Assembly: GCA_031411235.1 (NCBI GenBank)
Contig: JANOAR010000084.1
Coordinates: forward strand, 11,831 to 75,830
Direction of reading: 5' to 3'
Length of the DNA: 64,000 bases
Source: JANOAR01 sp031411235
GTDB taxonomy: Bacteria > Verrucomicrobiota > Verrucomicrobiia > Verrucomicrobiales > Verrucomicrobiaceae
The translations under genes were made by a program, and so were the position numbers. This document shows, in pieces, positions 23,685 to 32,647 of the stretch. Every line of letters begins with the position of its first letter. Within the stretch, counting starts at the first letter, position 1. The notes beneath the pieces were generated by a model. The model was given only the letters and a program-made list of their open reading frames with translations. It ran no database searches and was not told the DNA's origin.

Positions 23685-26559
23685 AACGGGAGCGGTTGGC
23701 GTCGATGGTGACTCGGGCGTTCTGCGGCAGGGAGAGTTGCAGGTGGCCTTTGGCATCGGTGGTTTGTTGAGAAAGGGTATTGTCGATGGTGATGTCGCAG
23801 ACGGCCTTAGCAGGCAGGCCGCTGAACTGGGCAACGACGGGGCGGAGGGATTCGACTTGGAACTCGGCCTTCCAGGCTTCGAGTTCGCTAAAGTGGATCT
23901 CGGCGCTGGAGGTGGCGAGGTAGAGGTGGGCGGAATTGCGTGGTGGAGGCTCGGTGGGAGTGTCGCTGAGGACGATCTCGGTTCGCGGCTGGCCGCGTGT
24001 GTGGATGTAGAGGGAGCCCTCGTGCTCGGTATAGCCAGTGACGCCTTTGCACTGGCTCATGTCGGGGCGACCCAGCTCGGCGGGCAGGCGGTAGGTGCGC
24101 AGGTGGCCTGCATTGGTGAGCAGCCAGTGGCGCGGCCCTAGGTCGTAGAGGCGGGTGCGCGAGGCGTCGCGAGTCATCTGGGCAAACTGAAGCGCAGTGA
24201 CGGGGTGCAGGGGTTGCTGGATGCACCAGTGGTGGATTTTTTCGAGGGCGCGCAGCGAGGAGAGGGAGGTGGCGGAGTAGAAGTGATAATAGACGTTAAC
24301 GGGCTTGAGCCGTCGCGGGGTCTCGGTGCGCTCGAAGGTATCGATAACGTCGGCGAAGCCTCCGTAAAAGGGGCCAGACCAGCCGTTGGCATACATGAAC
24401 TCGTTTTGGTTGGCGGCGTTGATTTGCAACTCGTCGCCCCAGGGGACGACGCGCGGTGCGACGCCTGCAATGCCGGGGTAGAGGCGGCTGACGATGGTGT
24501 TGCCGCCATTCATGTTTTCGAGGCCCAACTCGCGCACGAGGCGCAGGGCTTCGATGCCAGGTCTGCAATTGCCCGACCAAAGGAAAAGGCCGACGCGCTT
24601 GTCGGGGGGCATGAGCTGTTTGTTGATGTAGTCCACGGAGCCCCGGATTTCGCGCTCGGGATTGACGTGCAGGTAGTTGGCTTCGGGTTTTAATGCCATG
24701 AAGGGCTCGTCATAGAGGCCGGGGTCAGGGTCGCCATCGAACCACTGGTAGGGGTGTGCAAAGGAGTGTGAGGCGGCTTGGATGTGGGGCAGGGCAAAAA
24801 TGGACTTGGCGATGTCCACAAACTTAGGCCCCCAGGCGTCCTCTAGCCCAGTGGCGAGGGCGCGGATGTCGGCTTCGACGACGGAGACGGTGACGGGCAG
24901 TGGGAAGGCCTTCAGGATGCGATCACGCACGAGTTCAGCGCAGAAGGGATGCCCACGGAAGGCCGACTGCGAGCCGAAGCCATCGCCGTCGATATGGCTA
25001 TAAAACAGCCTGCAACCATCGCGCGTGGTGGTGTCTGGTGAGGGGATTGCACCGATGGGTTTCAGCACAGCGGAGAGCATTCGGTAAGGGTCTGCGTAGA
25101 ACAGGTAGCTGTCTTGCGAACCGCGTAGGATGATGCTGGGCTCTAGCCACATGCCACCCCAGGTGGCGATGAAGGCAGGGGTGTAGCGGACGCGCCCCAG
25201 ATCGGTATCGAGGCCGCTGAGGGTGACGAGGGCGCGAGCGTCTGCGGGAGCTTGGAGATCTTTGAAGTCATTGATCCGTGGTAGCATTTTTGTCTCGGCT
25301 TGCAGCATTTCTGCATCGACTTGGGCGACTTCGACATTGGCGATGCGAGGCAGGGCAGCGAGGGTACCACGCAGGGCAAAGACTTCGCGCAGTTGATTGC
25401 GAGCGTCTTCGCGGGAAAAAGGGATGCCACCTGTGAAGAGGATGGGGATATGGGCTGCCTTTATTTCGGCCAGCCACTTTATGGCCTTAAGCTCAGATTG
25501 AGCGGGGAATTCCAACTCCGCGTCGAGCACCACAGCGGCGTAGCGAGAGCTGGCTTGCACGGGCAACTCACCACTACCAACATCAAAAAAATCGGCCTCA
25601 AAGCCGAGCCACTCCAGCGGTGTCTGGAAGAGGTCGGCGGTCATGGTGTCGATGGGCAGTTTGGGCGCTTTTTCAGCCTCCTTGCTGCTCCAGCCATGCA
25701 GGACGAGAACGCGTCGCGAGCGCTCGCGCAGCGGGGCAAGCGCGAGGCCTCGATTCTCGGAGAGAGTGACGAAGGGCACTGCTCCCTGGGCAATGAGCGA
25801 CTGTGCGAGTTGACCATTGTTTTCCGCGTCACCTGCTTTCCCATAACCCACGGCGAGGGCGGGGAGGCCGCTTTGCGTAGCGCGGCGAAGGCTAGCAGTG
25901 TGTTGGGTCAATTCATCAGCGGTGCCCTCGATGTAGAGGCCGAGGTGATCGCCATCGGCTTTCGATAAACCAAAGCCATCTTGCAAAAACACCCAAACAT
26001 TGGGGTGGGCAGAGGTTATGGCTTTGGCTAGGGCGATGTCCTCGCCACTGCGAGTGGCGATGCCTTCTAGCAGCACACCATCGTAGCCACGAGCAAGCGC
26101 GGGGGCGATGATTTCGTTGAGCACGAAGGTTGGCCAACTGGGGTGCCCTGTATCGAAGGTGGCCAGCCGCTTGGTGGTGGCGCTGCTGGTCGTCGCCACC
26201 CCGAATTTGGCCGCTTTTTCTACAAGCGCTGCATCTGTCGCGAGGGCGGGGTTCAGCCTCGCCAATAGAAGCTGCTGCGGCGAATGCCCTCCGAGCTGGC
26301 TAAGATCGGATGTTGCTGGGAGGACGCAGACATCGTAGGCCGCCAAATCAGCTATCGTGGGGCGAGGCAAATCGAGGACGCCGAGGCGGCTGTTCTTAGG
26401 CTCAAAGAAGGCCTCCAATGCGTAGCAACTTACACTCCCATGCAGGCAAAAAATCATGGCAAGAAACGCACCAGCCCACACTCGCGCCTTTATTGGCCAA
26501 AGCAGATTTACCTGCTGCCCAAATAATGGTGTTGTGGTTTTTTTGCCGTTATTAGCCAT
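23668..26559 (-). CDS. pelA: PelA-like exopolysaccharide hydrolase/deacetylase
   Basis: The protein has 963 residues, close to P. aeruginosa PelA (948). Order: signal anchor (about 27-47), GH114/GH166-like TIM barrel (about 50-270, with GYDGVLLEGIATR), a reductase/flavodoxin-like linking domain (about 283-400), a stretch RYTPAFIATWGGMWLEP, and a NodB-like deacetylase. The last has HIDGDGF with D524/D526 and ASHSFAHPYQW with H598/H602, matching the metal and base residues known in PelA within a few positions. PelA partially deacetylates and trims the GalNAc-rich Pel polymer in the periplasm. It is first in a three-gene minus-strand unit with the two PelB-like genes. The biosynthesis genes pelC-G are not in the window. 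Confidence 0.85.
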   Translation of the reverse strand: MANNGKKTTTPLFGQQVNLLWPIKARVWAGAFLAMIFCLHGSVSCYALEAFFEPKNSRLGVLDLPRPTIADLAAYDVCVLPATSDLSQLGGHSPQQLLLARLNPALATDAALVEKAAKFGVATTSSATTKRLATFDTGHPSWPTFVLNEIIAPALARGYDGVLLEGIATRSGEDIALAKAITSAHPNVWVFLQDGFGLSKADGDHLGLYIEGTADELTQHTASLRRATQSGLPALAVGYGKAGDAENNGQLAQSLIAQGAVPFVTLSENRGLALAPLRERSRRVLVLHGWSSKEAEKAPKLPIDTMTADLFQTPLEWLGFEADFFDVGSGELPVQASSRYAAVVLDAELEFPAQSELKAIKWLAEIKAAHIPILFTGGIPFSREDARNQLREVFALRGTLAALPRIANVEVAQVDAEMLQAETKMLPRINDFKDLQAPADARALVTLSGLDTDLGRVRYTPAFIATWGGMWLEPSIILRGSQDSYLFYADPYRMLSAVLKPIGAIPSPDTTTRDGCRLFYSHIDGDGFGSQSAFRGHPFCAELVRDRILKAFPLPVTVSVVEADIRALATGLEDAWGPKFVDIAKSIFALPHIQAASHSFAHPYQWFDGDPDPGLYDEPFMALKPEANYLHVNPEREIRGSVDYINKQLMPPDKRVGLFLWSGNCRPGIEALRLVRELGLENMNGGNTIVSRLYPGIAGVAPRVVPWGDELQINAANQNEFMYANGWSGPFYGGFADVIDTFERTETPRRLKPVNVYYHFYSATSLSSLRALEKIHHWCIQQPLHPVTALQFAQMTRDASRTRLYDLGPRHWLLTNAGHLRTYRLPAELGRPDMSQCKGVTGYTEHEGSLYIHTRGQPRTEIVLSDTPTEPPPRNSAHLYLATSSAEIHFSELEAWKAEFQVESLRPVVAQFSGLPAKAVCDITIDNTLSQQTTDAKGHLQLSLPQNARVTIDANRSRYAVLQ

Positions 26560-26832
26560 CGTATCTTGTTACAAAGGTTGGAAAGTTCTCAAAATTTCAT
26601 TGCAAAATCAAGACGGATTTTCCTGAACGCGTCATTGAGGGAAGTTTATCCATTCAAATCACAATGGAAAGTATGAATATTCAGAATTTAACAGAAGCTT
26701 GCAAAAGCCTTGATTAGCAAATTTTCAAAAACATTCAGCTTTGTTAATCTTTTGCGAATGGCGTAAAAAACACTTCAGCGTCATTTTTCCGCTGCGCGGC
26801 ACACCTTCCCTATGAGGACAGCGGGTGCCGCT
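26560..26832. other. AT-rich leader upstream of the pel unit
   Basis: The 273 bases between the pelA start and the zinc-ribbon gene are markedly AT-rich compared with everything around (for example the runs around 26690-26770). This is the expected promoter region of the minus-strand pel unit. No clear promoter pair could be fixed. A tiny plus-strand frame, 26664-26717 (MESMNIQNLTEACKSLD), is present but cannot be supported as a gene. Low GC may mark a transferred or protein-bound control region. Confidence 0.45.
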
Positions 26833-27174
26833 TCACCCGTGCCGAATCGCGGTGACCCCGCTCTTCTTGGGGGGTGGTAACGAGGTTTTTCCCGAACCAG
26901 CGGTTGTGGTCGTAGTGACGATGTGCGGCGGCTGCACCGCCGCATGGCAGCTCGGGCAGCTCACGGGCTCCGCAACTTGCGCACGCGGAGCGGAGAGCAT
27001 CTGGAGGCAGGCCGGGCAGGTGAAGTGCAGCCAAGCGGCATCGTCTCCCGCACCGCCTTCGCTGGCCCTGGCACCGGGTAGGCGAGGCCGCACGTCGATG
27101 CGCTTCGCCACGCCGAGTGACTCGGCGGTGGGCAGGGGGGAAGCACTGAAAGGCATCGACTGGGCTGGAAGCAT
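26833..27174 (-). CDS. Small zinc-ribbon protein
   Basis: The 113-residue protein contains one clear zinc ribbon, FTCPACLQMLSAPRAQVAEPV followed by SCPSCHAAV, that is CPAC and CPSC pairs 18 residues apart; the rest is low-complexity and Pro/Ala/Thr-rich. The ribbon in this frame rather than in the overlapping longer frame (26810-27202) is why I prefer it. It is divergent from htpG with 115 bases between the starts. Such ribbons often bind nucleic acid or partner proteins, but nothing further can be said. The start could also be the Met six residues later. Confidence 0.6.
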   Translation of the reverse strand: MLPAQSMPFSASPLPTAESLGVAKRIDVRPRLPGARASEGGAGDDAAWLHFTCPACLQMLSAPRAQVAEPVSCPSCHAAVQPPHIVTTTTTAGSGKTSLPPPKKSGVTAIRHG

Positions 27175-27226
27175 GGCGCGACTCTACGAGCCGCCTTTTC
27201 ACCGTGCAAGCTGCTTGGCACTGCCT

Positions 27227-27254
27227 TTGACAAGTTCGCCTGAGTCACTACGAT
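27227..27254 (+). promoter_or_regulatory. Candidate sigma-70-type promoter of htpG
   Basis: TTGACA at 27227-27232 (perfect -35) is followed after 16 bases by TACGAT at 27249-27254 (4 of 6 match to TATAAT), placing transcription start near 27261 and the htpG ATG 29 bases later. No CIRCE or other heat-shock operator was seen. Confidence 0.45.
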
Positions 27255-27289
27255 GACCGCCCCTTTTCCCAGGACATAAACGCAATACT

Positions 27290-29233
27290 ATGAGTAACAC
27301 CCCAGCCCCAGCACCCGAGCATCGTGAATTCCAAGCCGAAGTCCGGCAACTCCTCGACATCGTCATTCACAGCCTTTACACCGACCGCGAAATCTTCGTC
27401 CGCGAACTGGTCAGCAACGCCGCTGATGCGCTGGAAAAACTACGCCACACGCAGCTCACGGAGCGCTCGATTTTCCAGCCCGAACTGCCGTTGGAAATCC
27501 ACATCAGCATGGATGCTGAAGCCCGCACGCTGACCATCGCCGACCACGGCATCGGCATGACTCGCAGTGAATTGATCGAGAACCTCGGCACCATCGCCCA
27601 CTCCGGCTCGAAGGCTTTCATGCAGGCGCTGAAGTCCAGTGGCAAGGACGGCACGCAGCTCATCGGTCAGTTTGGCGTGGGCTTCTACTCCGCCTTCATG
27701 GTGGCGGATAAGGTGGAGGTCTTCACCCACTCATGGCGCGAAGACGGCGAGCCGCTCTGCTGGACAAGCGACGGCGCGACGGGCTACGACATCGCAGACT
27801 GGGTGCCTGCGCTCACGAGTGATGTGAATGAGGAGCGCGAAGAAGGCCAAGAGACTGACCCCGCTCTCACGAGCGAGGCTACGGGCGTCACACGCGGCGC
27901 ACGTCTGGTGATGCATCTCAAAGAGGACATGGCCGAGTATGCCGAGGCGGCGACCATCAAGCGCATCCTCGCCAAGTATTCCAACTTCGTGGGCTTTCCC
28001 ATCATCGTAAATGGCGAGCGCGTGAATAGCGTCGAAGCCGTGTGGCTGAAGAACAAAAACGAAGTCACTGAGGAGCATTACAAGGAGTTTTACCGCTTCA
28101 CTTCCAAGCTCTTCGATGACCCCAGCTACACCTTCCACTTCTCGGCGGACGCCCCGATGGCGATCAATGCACTGCTCTTTGCACCCACGCAAAACATGGA
28201 AATGTGGGGCATGGGCCAGATGGAGCCCGGCGTGGCGCTGTATTGCAAAAAGGTGCTCATCGACCCCAGTCCGCCCAAGCTATTGCCCGACTGGATGCGC
28301 TTTGTGCGCGGCGTGATCGACAGCGAAGACTTGCCGCTGAACATCTCGCGCGAGTCCATGCAAGACAGCGCTCTGGTGAGAAAACTCGGCAAGGTGGTGG
28401 CACAGCGCTTCCTGAAATTCATCGACAAAGAAGCCAACGAAACGCCAGAAAAATATGCTGAGTTTTATGAGAAGTTTGGCCGCTTCGTGAAGGAAGGCGT
28501 CGCCACCGACAACGATAACCGCGAGTCCGCCTCGAAGCTCCTGCGCTTCGACTCCAGCATGGCCGAGGAGGGTAAGCTGACCAGCCTTGCCGACTACGTG
28601 ACACGCATGAAGAACGGCCAGAAGGCCATCTATTACCAGATCGCGCCCTCGCGTGCCGCCATCCAAAGCGGCCCGTATGTTGAGGCCTTCAAGCAACGCG
28701 GCTTCGAGGTGCTCTTCCTTTATGAAGCCATCGACGACTACGTGGTGAACTCGCTGGGCCAGTTCGACAGCAAGCCGCTGCAAGCCGTGAACTCGGATAA
28801 GATCGAGCTGGATGAAACCCCTGCTGCTGAAGGCGAAGCGCTGAGCACAGAAGCCTCTGATGGCCTCTGCACTTGGCTAAAGGATTACCTCGCCGCACGC
28901 GTAACGGCGGTGCGCACTGGCAAACGCCTCGTCAATAGCCCCGCGCTGGCCCTTCTCCCCGAAGGCGAGATCAGTCCGCAGATGCGCCAGATGATGAAGG
29001 CAATGAAGAAGGACGACGGCATCGACGCGCCTGAAGTCATTCTTGAAATCAACACCCGCAGCAACCTCATCAAATCCCTCGCCACTGTGAAGGACAAGGA
29101 CGCTGACATCGCCCACTTGATCGCCGACCAACTGCTCGACACCTCGTTGCTGGCCGCTGGCCTCATCGAAGATCCGCAGGCCATCGTAGCGCGAAACTTG
29201 AAGATGATGGAGGCGCTCGCAGCGCGGGTTTAG
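27290..29233 (+). CDS. htpG: Molecular chaperone HtpG (Hsp90 family)
   Basis: The 647-residue protein (E. coli HtpG has 624) shows the full Hsp90 order. The N-terminal GHKL ATPase has ELVSNAADALEKLR, the DHGIGM motif, LGTIAHSGSKAF and LIGQFGVGFYSAFMVAD. The middle domain has NISRESMQDSALVRKLGK, where the Arg is the catalytic one, and a C-terminal dimerisation domain follows. It is a cytoplasmic ATP-dependent chaperone for protein remodelling under stress. It is monocistronic, with a good promoter candidate upstream and a strong stem-loop 14 bases after its stop. Two short acidic insertions (NEEREEGQETDP; LDETPAAEGEALSTE) account for the extra length. Confidence 0.98.
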   Translation: MSNTPAPAPEHREFQAEVRQLLDIVIHSLYTDREIFVRELVSNAADALEKLRHTQLTERSIFQPELPLEIHISMDAEARTLTIADHGIGMTRSELIENLGTIAHSGSKAFMQALKSSGKDGTQLIGQFGVGFYSAFMVADKVEVFTHSWREDGEPLCWTSDGATGYDIADWVPALTSDVNEEREEGQETDPALTSEATGVTRGARLVMHLKEDMAEYAEAATIKRILAKYSNFVGFPIIVNGERVNSVEAVWLKNKNEVTEEHYKEFYRFTSKLFDDPSYTFHFSADAPMAINALLFAPTQNMEMWGMGQMEPGVALYCKKVLIDPSPPKLLPDWMRFVRGVIDSEDLPLNISRESMQDSALVRKLGKVVAQRFLKFIDKEANETPEKYAEFYEKFGRFVKEGVATDNDNRESASKLLRFDSSMAEEGKLTSLADYVTRMKNGQKAIYYQIAPSRAAIQSGPYVEAFKQRGFEVLFLYEAIDDYVVNSLGQFDSKPLQAVNSDKIELDETPAAEGEALSTEASDGLCTWLKDYLAARVTAVRTGKRLVNSPALALLPEGEISPQMRQMMKAMKKDDGIDAPEVILEINTRSNLIKSLATVKDKDADIAHLIADQLLDTSLLAAGLIEDPQAIVARNLKMMEALAARV

Positions 29234-29246
29234 CTCTGAATGCTAA

Positions 29247-29283
29247 GACCGAGCACACGGGAGACGCTCTCGTGTGCTCGGTC
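29247..29283. terminator. Bidirectional stem-loop between htpG and the RND pump gene
   Basis: GACCGAGCACACG at 29247-29259 pairs perfectly with CGTGTGCTCGGTC at 29271-29283, and the stem extends inward through one G-T pair and GAG/CTC to a 3-base loop. It sits between two convergent genes and can serve both. There is no T-tract on either side. Confidence 0.7.
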
Positions 29284-29290
29284 CGCCAAG

Positions 29291-32200
29291 CTACCGCACC
29301 CACCATCGCCAGCCTTGTTTTACCAACTGCTGCGCGTCGTCGATGACCAAGTAGCACAGCGGCACGAGATACAGCGTGACGATGGTTGCAAATAAGCTGC
29401 CGTAGCCCATCGCGACGGACACAGGGGTGAGGAACTGCGCGTGGGTGCTCTGGGCTCCACTGCTGAAGAAGAAAGGCGCAATATTTGCCAACCAGGTGCC
29501 ATTAAAGATGAGCGGCACGAGGCCGAAGAAGGTGGTGATCTGTGTCAGGAAGATGGCTCGGAAACGCGACGCTCCACCTTGCAGCACCGCCTGCCGCATA
29601 TCGCCGCCCTCCGCTCGGATGAAGTTGATCTCATCAACGAGTACCAGCGTGTCATTCACGATAACGCCACAAACCGCGACGATGCCAAAGCTGCTCATGA
29701 TGCTGAGCGGCATGGAGTGAAAAAGATGGCCGAGCACTGCGCCAACGATGCCGAAAGGAATGACAACAAAAATGATGGCGGGTTGGATGTAGTTCTTCAG
29801 CGCGATGGCGACCATGGCATACATGCCGAAGAGTACGAGCATGAAGCCGACGCTCATGGCTGAGTTACTCTCTTGCTGAGCGCGAGCCTCGCCCTCGAAA
29901 GTCCAATGAATGTGACTGTGCGCCGCGAGCACCTTGTCGATATGCTTGGCGAGGTCTTCGCGGATCGCGCTCACATCGACACTCTTCTTGTCTACATCAG
30001 CGGTGATGTTGAGGGCACGGCGGCGATCCACGCGTTTGATGCTGGTGAAGCTTTTGCTCACTTTTGCCTCTGCGACGCTGCCGAAGGGCATCTCTAAACT
30101 ATCGCCAATGCGCACTCGCATGGTCTCCAGTGTGGCGAGGCTTTTGCGCTCGGACTTGGGATAGCGCAGCATCACTTTCACTTCATTGCGCCCGCGCTGG
30201 ATGCGCTGCACCTCGTCGCCATAGAAGGCTTGGCGCACTTGTTTGGCGAGGTCGCTGACGGTGACACCGAGCTGCCGCGCCTCGGGTTTGAGCCGCAGTT
30301 GGATTTCATTTCTACCCGTGTCCAGTGAGTCATTGATGTCGAAGACGCCCGGATACTGCCCAAGCTTGGTCTTTATTTGCTCCGACATGGCGAGCAGTTC
30401 ATCGGGATTGGTGCCTGTGAGTTGCACGTCGATGGGATCGCCGCCACGCATGATTTCGGCGCGAAAGGTCAGCTCCTCAGCGCCGACGATGGTGCCGATA
30501 CGTTTGCGCCATTCTGCGGCCATATCGACGGTGTTCACATCGAGACTGCGCTCCTCGGGGCCATAGGTTTCCATGCGCACTTCGCCGACGTGGGCACTGG
30601 CTCCGCGACTGCTGCCGCCGGTGAGCGAGGTGCTGCCACTGAGCGCGACGATGTGCCGGATGACGGGCTTGCCATCGGGGCCGACGTACTCTTTCCGCAT
30701 GTCCTCGGCGATCTTGTAGATGCGGTCGATGTGAGCGTCGGTCACCTCAAAGGGCGTGCCATCAAGCATGGAGAGGGTGGCTTCGATGCGCTCGCTAGCG
30801 ATGCGCGGAAACATCACGGTGTGGATGCGCCCACCGTAAAAGAAGCCGAGCAGAACGATGAGCCCACCGACGAAGCCTGCGAGCGCGGTGTAGCGATTGT
30901 CCACGCACCAGCGCAGCGAGGGGCGATAGATGGCATTGACGAAGCGCTTCAGCGTGCGGTCGGAGAAGTTATGCACGGGCGCAAGGAGGTCGCCCGCACG
31001 GCCCAGGAAAGGATGCGCGAGATGGCTGGGGAGGATGAGTTTTGTCTCGATCAGCGCGATGACCATCACGGTGATAAAGATGATGGCGATGGGCTGGAAC
31101 ATGACGCCCATGCCACTGCCGTCGAAGACCATCGGCAGGAAGGCAATGATGGTGGTGATGACGCCGAAGGTGATGGGCACGGCCATACGCTTGGTGCCTT
31201 CGATGGCGGCGTCCATCGGCGACATGCCTTGCTTGCGCAGTTGGTCGGCGTACTCGCTGATGACGATGGCGTCATCGACGACGATGCCGAGTACGAGGAT
31301 GAAGCCGAAGAGTGACGATAGATTGATGGTGATGCCCAAGACGGGCATCAGCGCGAAGGCTCCAAGGAAGGACATGCACATGCCCAGCGCGATCCAGATC
31401 ACCGCCTCCAAGCGCAGAAAAAGCCCCACACAGATGAAGACCAGGATGAGGCTGCTCTTGGCATTTTGGATCAGCAACTCGATGCGGCCTTTGACAATTT
31501 TTGATCGATCCTGCCAGAAGTCGAGATGCACTCCATTGGGCACTTTTTTGTTCGCGCTGTCGATGTAGGCTTTCACCGTTTCGGCGATTTTAATGGCGTT
31601 TTCACCCGACTCCCGCTCGACGTTGATGGACACACAGCGCGTGCCGTTAAGCCGAGCGATGAGGGGATTCTCATTGAAGCCGTCAGAGATTTTGGCGATT
31701 TCACCGAGGGTTAGTTTGCTGCCGTCGGGCCGAGTCAGCACGGGCACGCGCGCATAGTCTTCGCCTGAGTAGGCACGGCCTCGGGTGCGGATGGAAACGT
31801 CGCCCGCTTCGGTCTGCACGACGCCCGCTGGCAAGTCGATGGCCGAGGCGCGAATGGCCGAGCTGACCTTTTCCAGCGTGAGGCCATACTTTCGCAACGT
31901 GGACTCTGGCACTTCGATGCTGATCTCGTACGGGCGAACGCCAGAGAGTTGCACATGGCTGATGCCGGGCAGCGAGGCGATCTCGTCGCGCGTTTGTTCG
32001 CCAAGTCGATGCAGGTCGCCCTCGGCCATGTCGGCAGAGATGATGACGCTGATGACGGCGTGGAAGAAGTCGTCCTGCTGAATGATGGGCTTCTCGGCTA
32101 AAGCAGGGAAAGTGGTGATGGCATCGACGCGGATGGTGATGTCTTCCATCACCCGGCGCGGGTCGGCATTGTCTTCGCATTCAATGAGCACACTGCCGCT

Positions 32201-32461
32201 GCCCGAGGAGGAATTGGAGCGCACATGCTTGATGCCATTCACCTGCTGGATGGCTTCCTCGATTTTCAGCACGATGGTCTCCTCCGTTTCTTCGGGCGTG
32301 GAGGCCGGGTAGGGCACGACTACCGAGATCATCCTCGACTTGCCATCGGGAAAGACTTCGAGCGGAATCTTGTCGGCCCACAAGGTATAGACGCCGATGC
32401 CGATGACACCGAACATGAGTAGATTGGCGGCGACGCCATTGCGAGCGAACCAAGCGATCAT
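29291..32461 (-). CDS. AcrB/MdtB-like RND efflux pump subunit
   Basis: The 1056-residue protein has the RND layout: a first membrane helix at about 9-29, a large periplasmic loop, six helices at about 330-540, a second helix near 545, a second loop and six C-terminal helices. The proton-relay motif GIVVDDAIVISE (about residue 395, two adjacent Asp) marks the HAE1/AcrB side rather than the heavy-metal group. The N-terminus (MIAWFARNGVAANLLM) is typical of the AcrB-related permeases of Planctomycetes and Proteobacteria. No adaptor (AcrA-like) or TolC-like gene lies next to it, so its partners must be encoded elsewhere. Substrates are unknown, probably hydrophobic compounds. Confidence 0.93.
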   Translation of the reverse strand: MIAWFARNGVAANLLMFGVIGIGVYTLWADKIPLEVFPDGKSRMISVVVPYPASTPEETEETIVLKIEEAIQQVNGIKHVRSNSSSGSGSVLIECEDNADPRRVMEDITIRVDAITTFPALAEKPIIQQDDFFHAVISVIISADMAEGDLHRLGEQTRDEIASLPGISHVQLSGVRPYEISIEVPESTLRKYGLTLEKVSSAIRASAIDLPAGVVQTEAGDVSIRTRGRAYSGEDYARVPVLTRPDGSKLTLGEIAKISDGFNENPLIARLNGTRCVSINVERESGENAIKIAETVKAYIDSANKKVPNGVHLDFWQDRSKIVKGRIELLIQNAKSSLILVFICVGLFLRLEAVIWIALGMCMSFLGAFALMPVLGITINLSSLFGFILVLGIVVDDAIVISEYADQLRKQGMSPMDAAIEGTKRMAVPITFGVITTIIAFLPMVFDGSGMGVMFQPIAIIFITVMVIALIETKLILPSHLAHPFLGRAGDLLAPVHNFSDRTLKRFVNAIYRPSLRWCVDNRYTALAGFVGGLIVLLGFFYGGRIHTVMFPRIASERIEATLSMLDGTPFEVTDAHIDRIYKIAEDMRKEYVGPDGKPVIRHIVALSGSTSLTGGSSRGASAHVGEVRMETYGPEERSLDVNTVDMAAEWRKRIGTIVGAEELTFRAEIMRGGDPIDVQLTGTNPDELLAMSEQIKTKLGQYPGVFDINDSLDTGRNEIQLRLKPEARQLGVTVSDLAKQVRQAFYGDEVQRIQRGRNEVKVMLRYPKSERKSLATLETMRVRIGDSLEMPFGSVAEAKVSKSFTSIKRVDRRRALNITADVDKKSVDVSAIREDLAKHIDKVLAAHSHIHWTFEGEARAQQESNSAMSVGFMLVLFGMYAMVAIALKNYIQPAIIFVVIPFGIVGAVLGHLFHSMPLSIMSSFGIVAVCGVIVNDTLVLVDEINFIRAEGGDMRQAVLQGGASRFRAIFLTQITTFFGLVPLIFNGTWLANIAPFFFSSGAQSTHAQFLTPVSVAMGYGSLFATIVTLYLVPLCYLVIDDAQQLVKQGWRWWVR

Positions 32462-32517
32462 GGGCGTGAGTCAGGCACGAAGCGGAGGGACGAGGGGCAA
32501 AACATAAGGCAGCGGAA

Positions 32518-32638
32518 AGGGGCAAGGAATATGGAATATGGAATATGGGGAGTGCCTTCGGGTGTGCTCATCATAGCGAGATATGTGGTTTAATCTTCAG
32601 CGCAAAGCCACTCCCCTTGCCCCTGTTCCATATTCCTT
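32518..32638. repeat. Imperfect inverted repeat with heptamer tract upstream of the RND gene
   Basis: GGAATAT is repeated three times in tandem at 32526-32546, within an arm (32518-32553) that is imperfectly complementary to 32610-32638 (shared elements AAGGAATATGGAA, GGGGCAAGG, GGGGAGTG). About 56 bases lie between the arms. The pair fills most of the gap between the small repeat protein and the RND gene and may fold as a large hairpin or be a mobile-repeat remnant. Confidence 0.5.
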
Positions 32639-32647
32639 ATTACGACC

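Noticed and set aside
18678..26559. Complete Pel biosynthesis operon
   Set aside because: Only pelA and PelB-like genes are present; pelC to pelG are not seen on either side.
26810..27202. Longer overlapping minus-strand frame at the zinc-ribbon locus
   Set aside because: Arg/Ala/Pro-rich without a domain, whereas the 26833-27174 frame holds a clear zinc ribbon.
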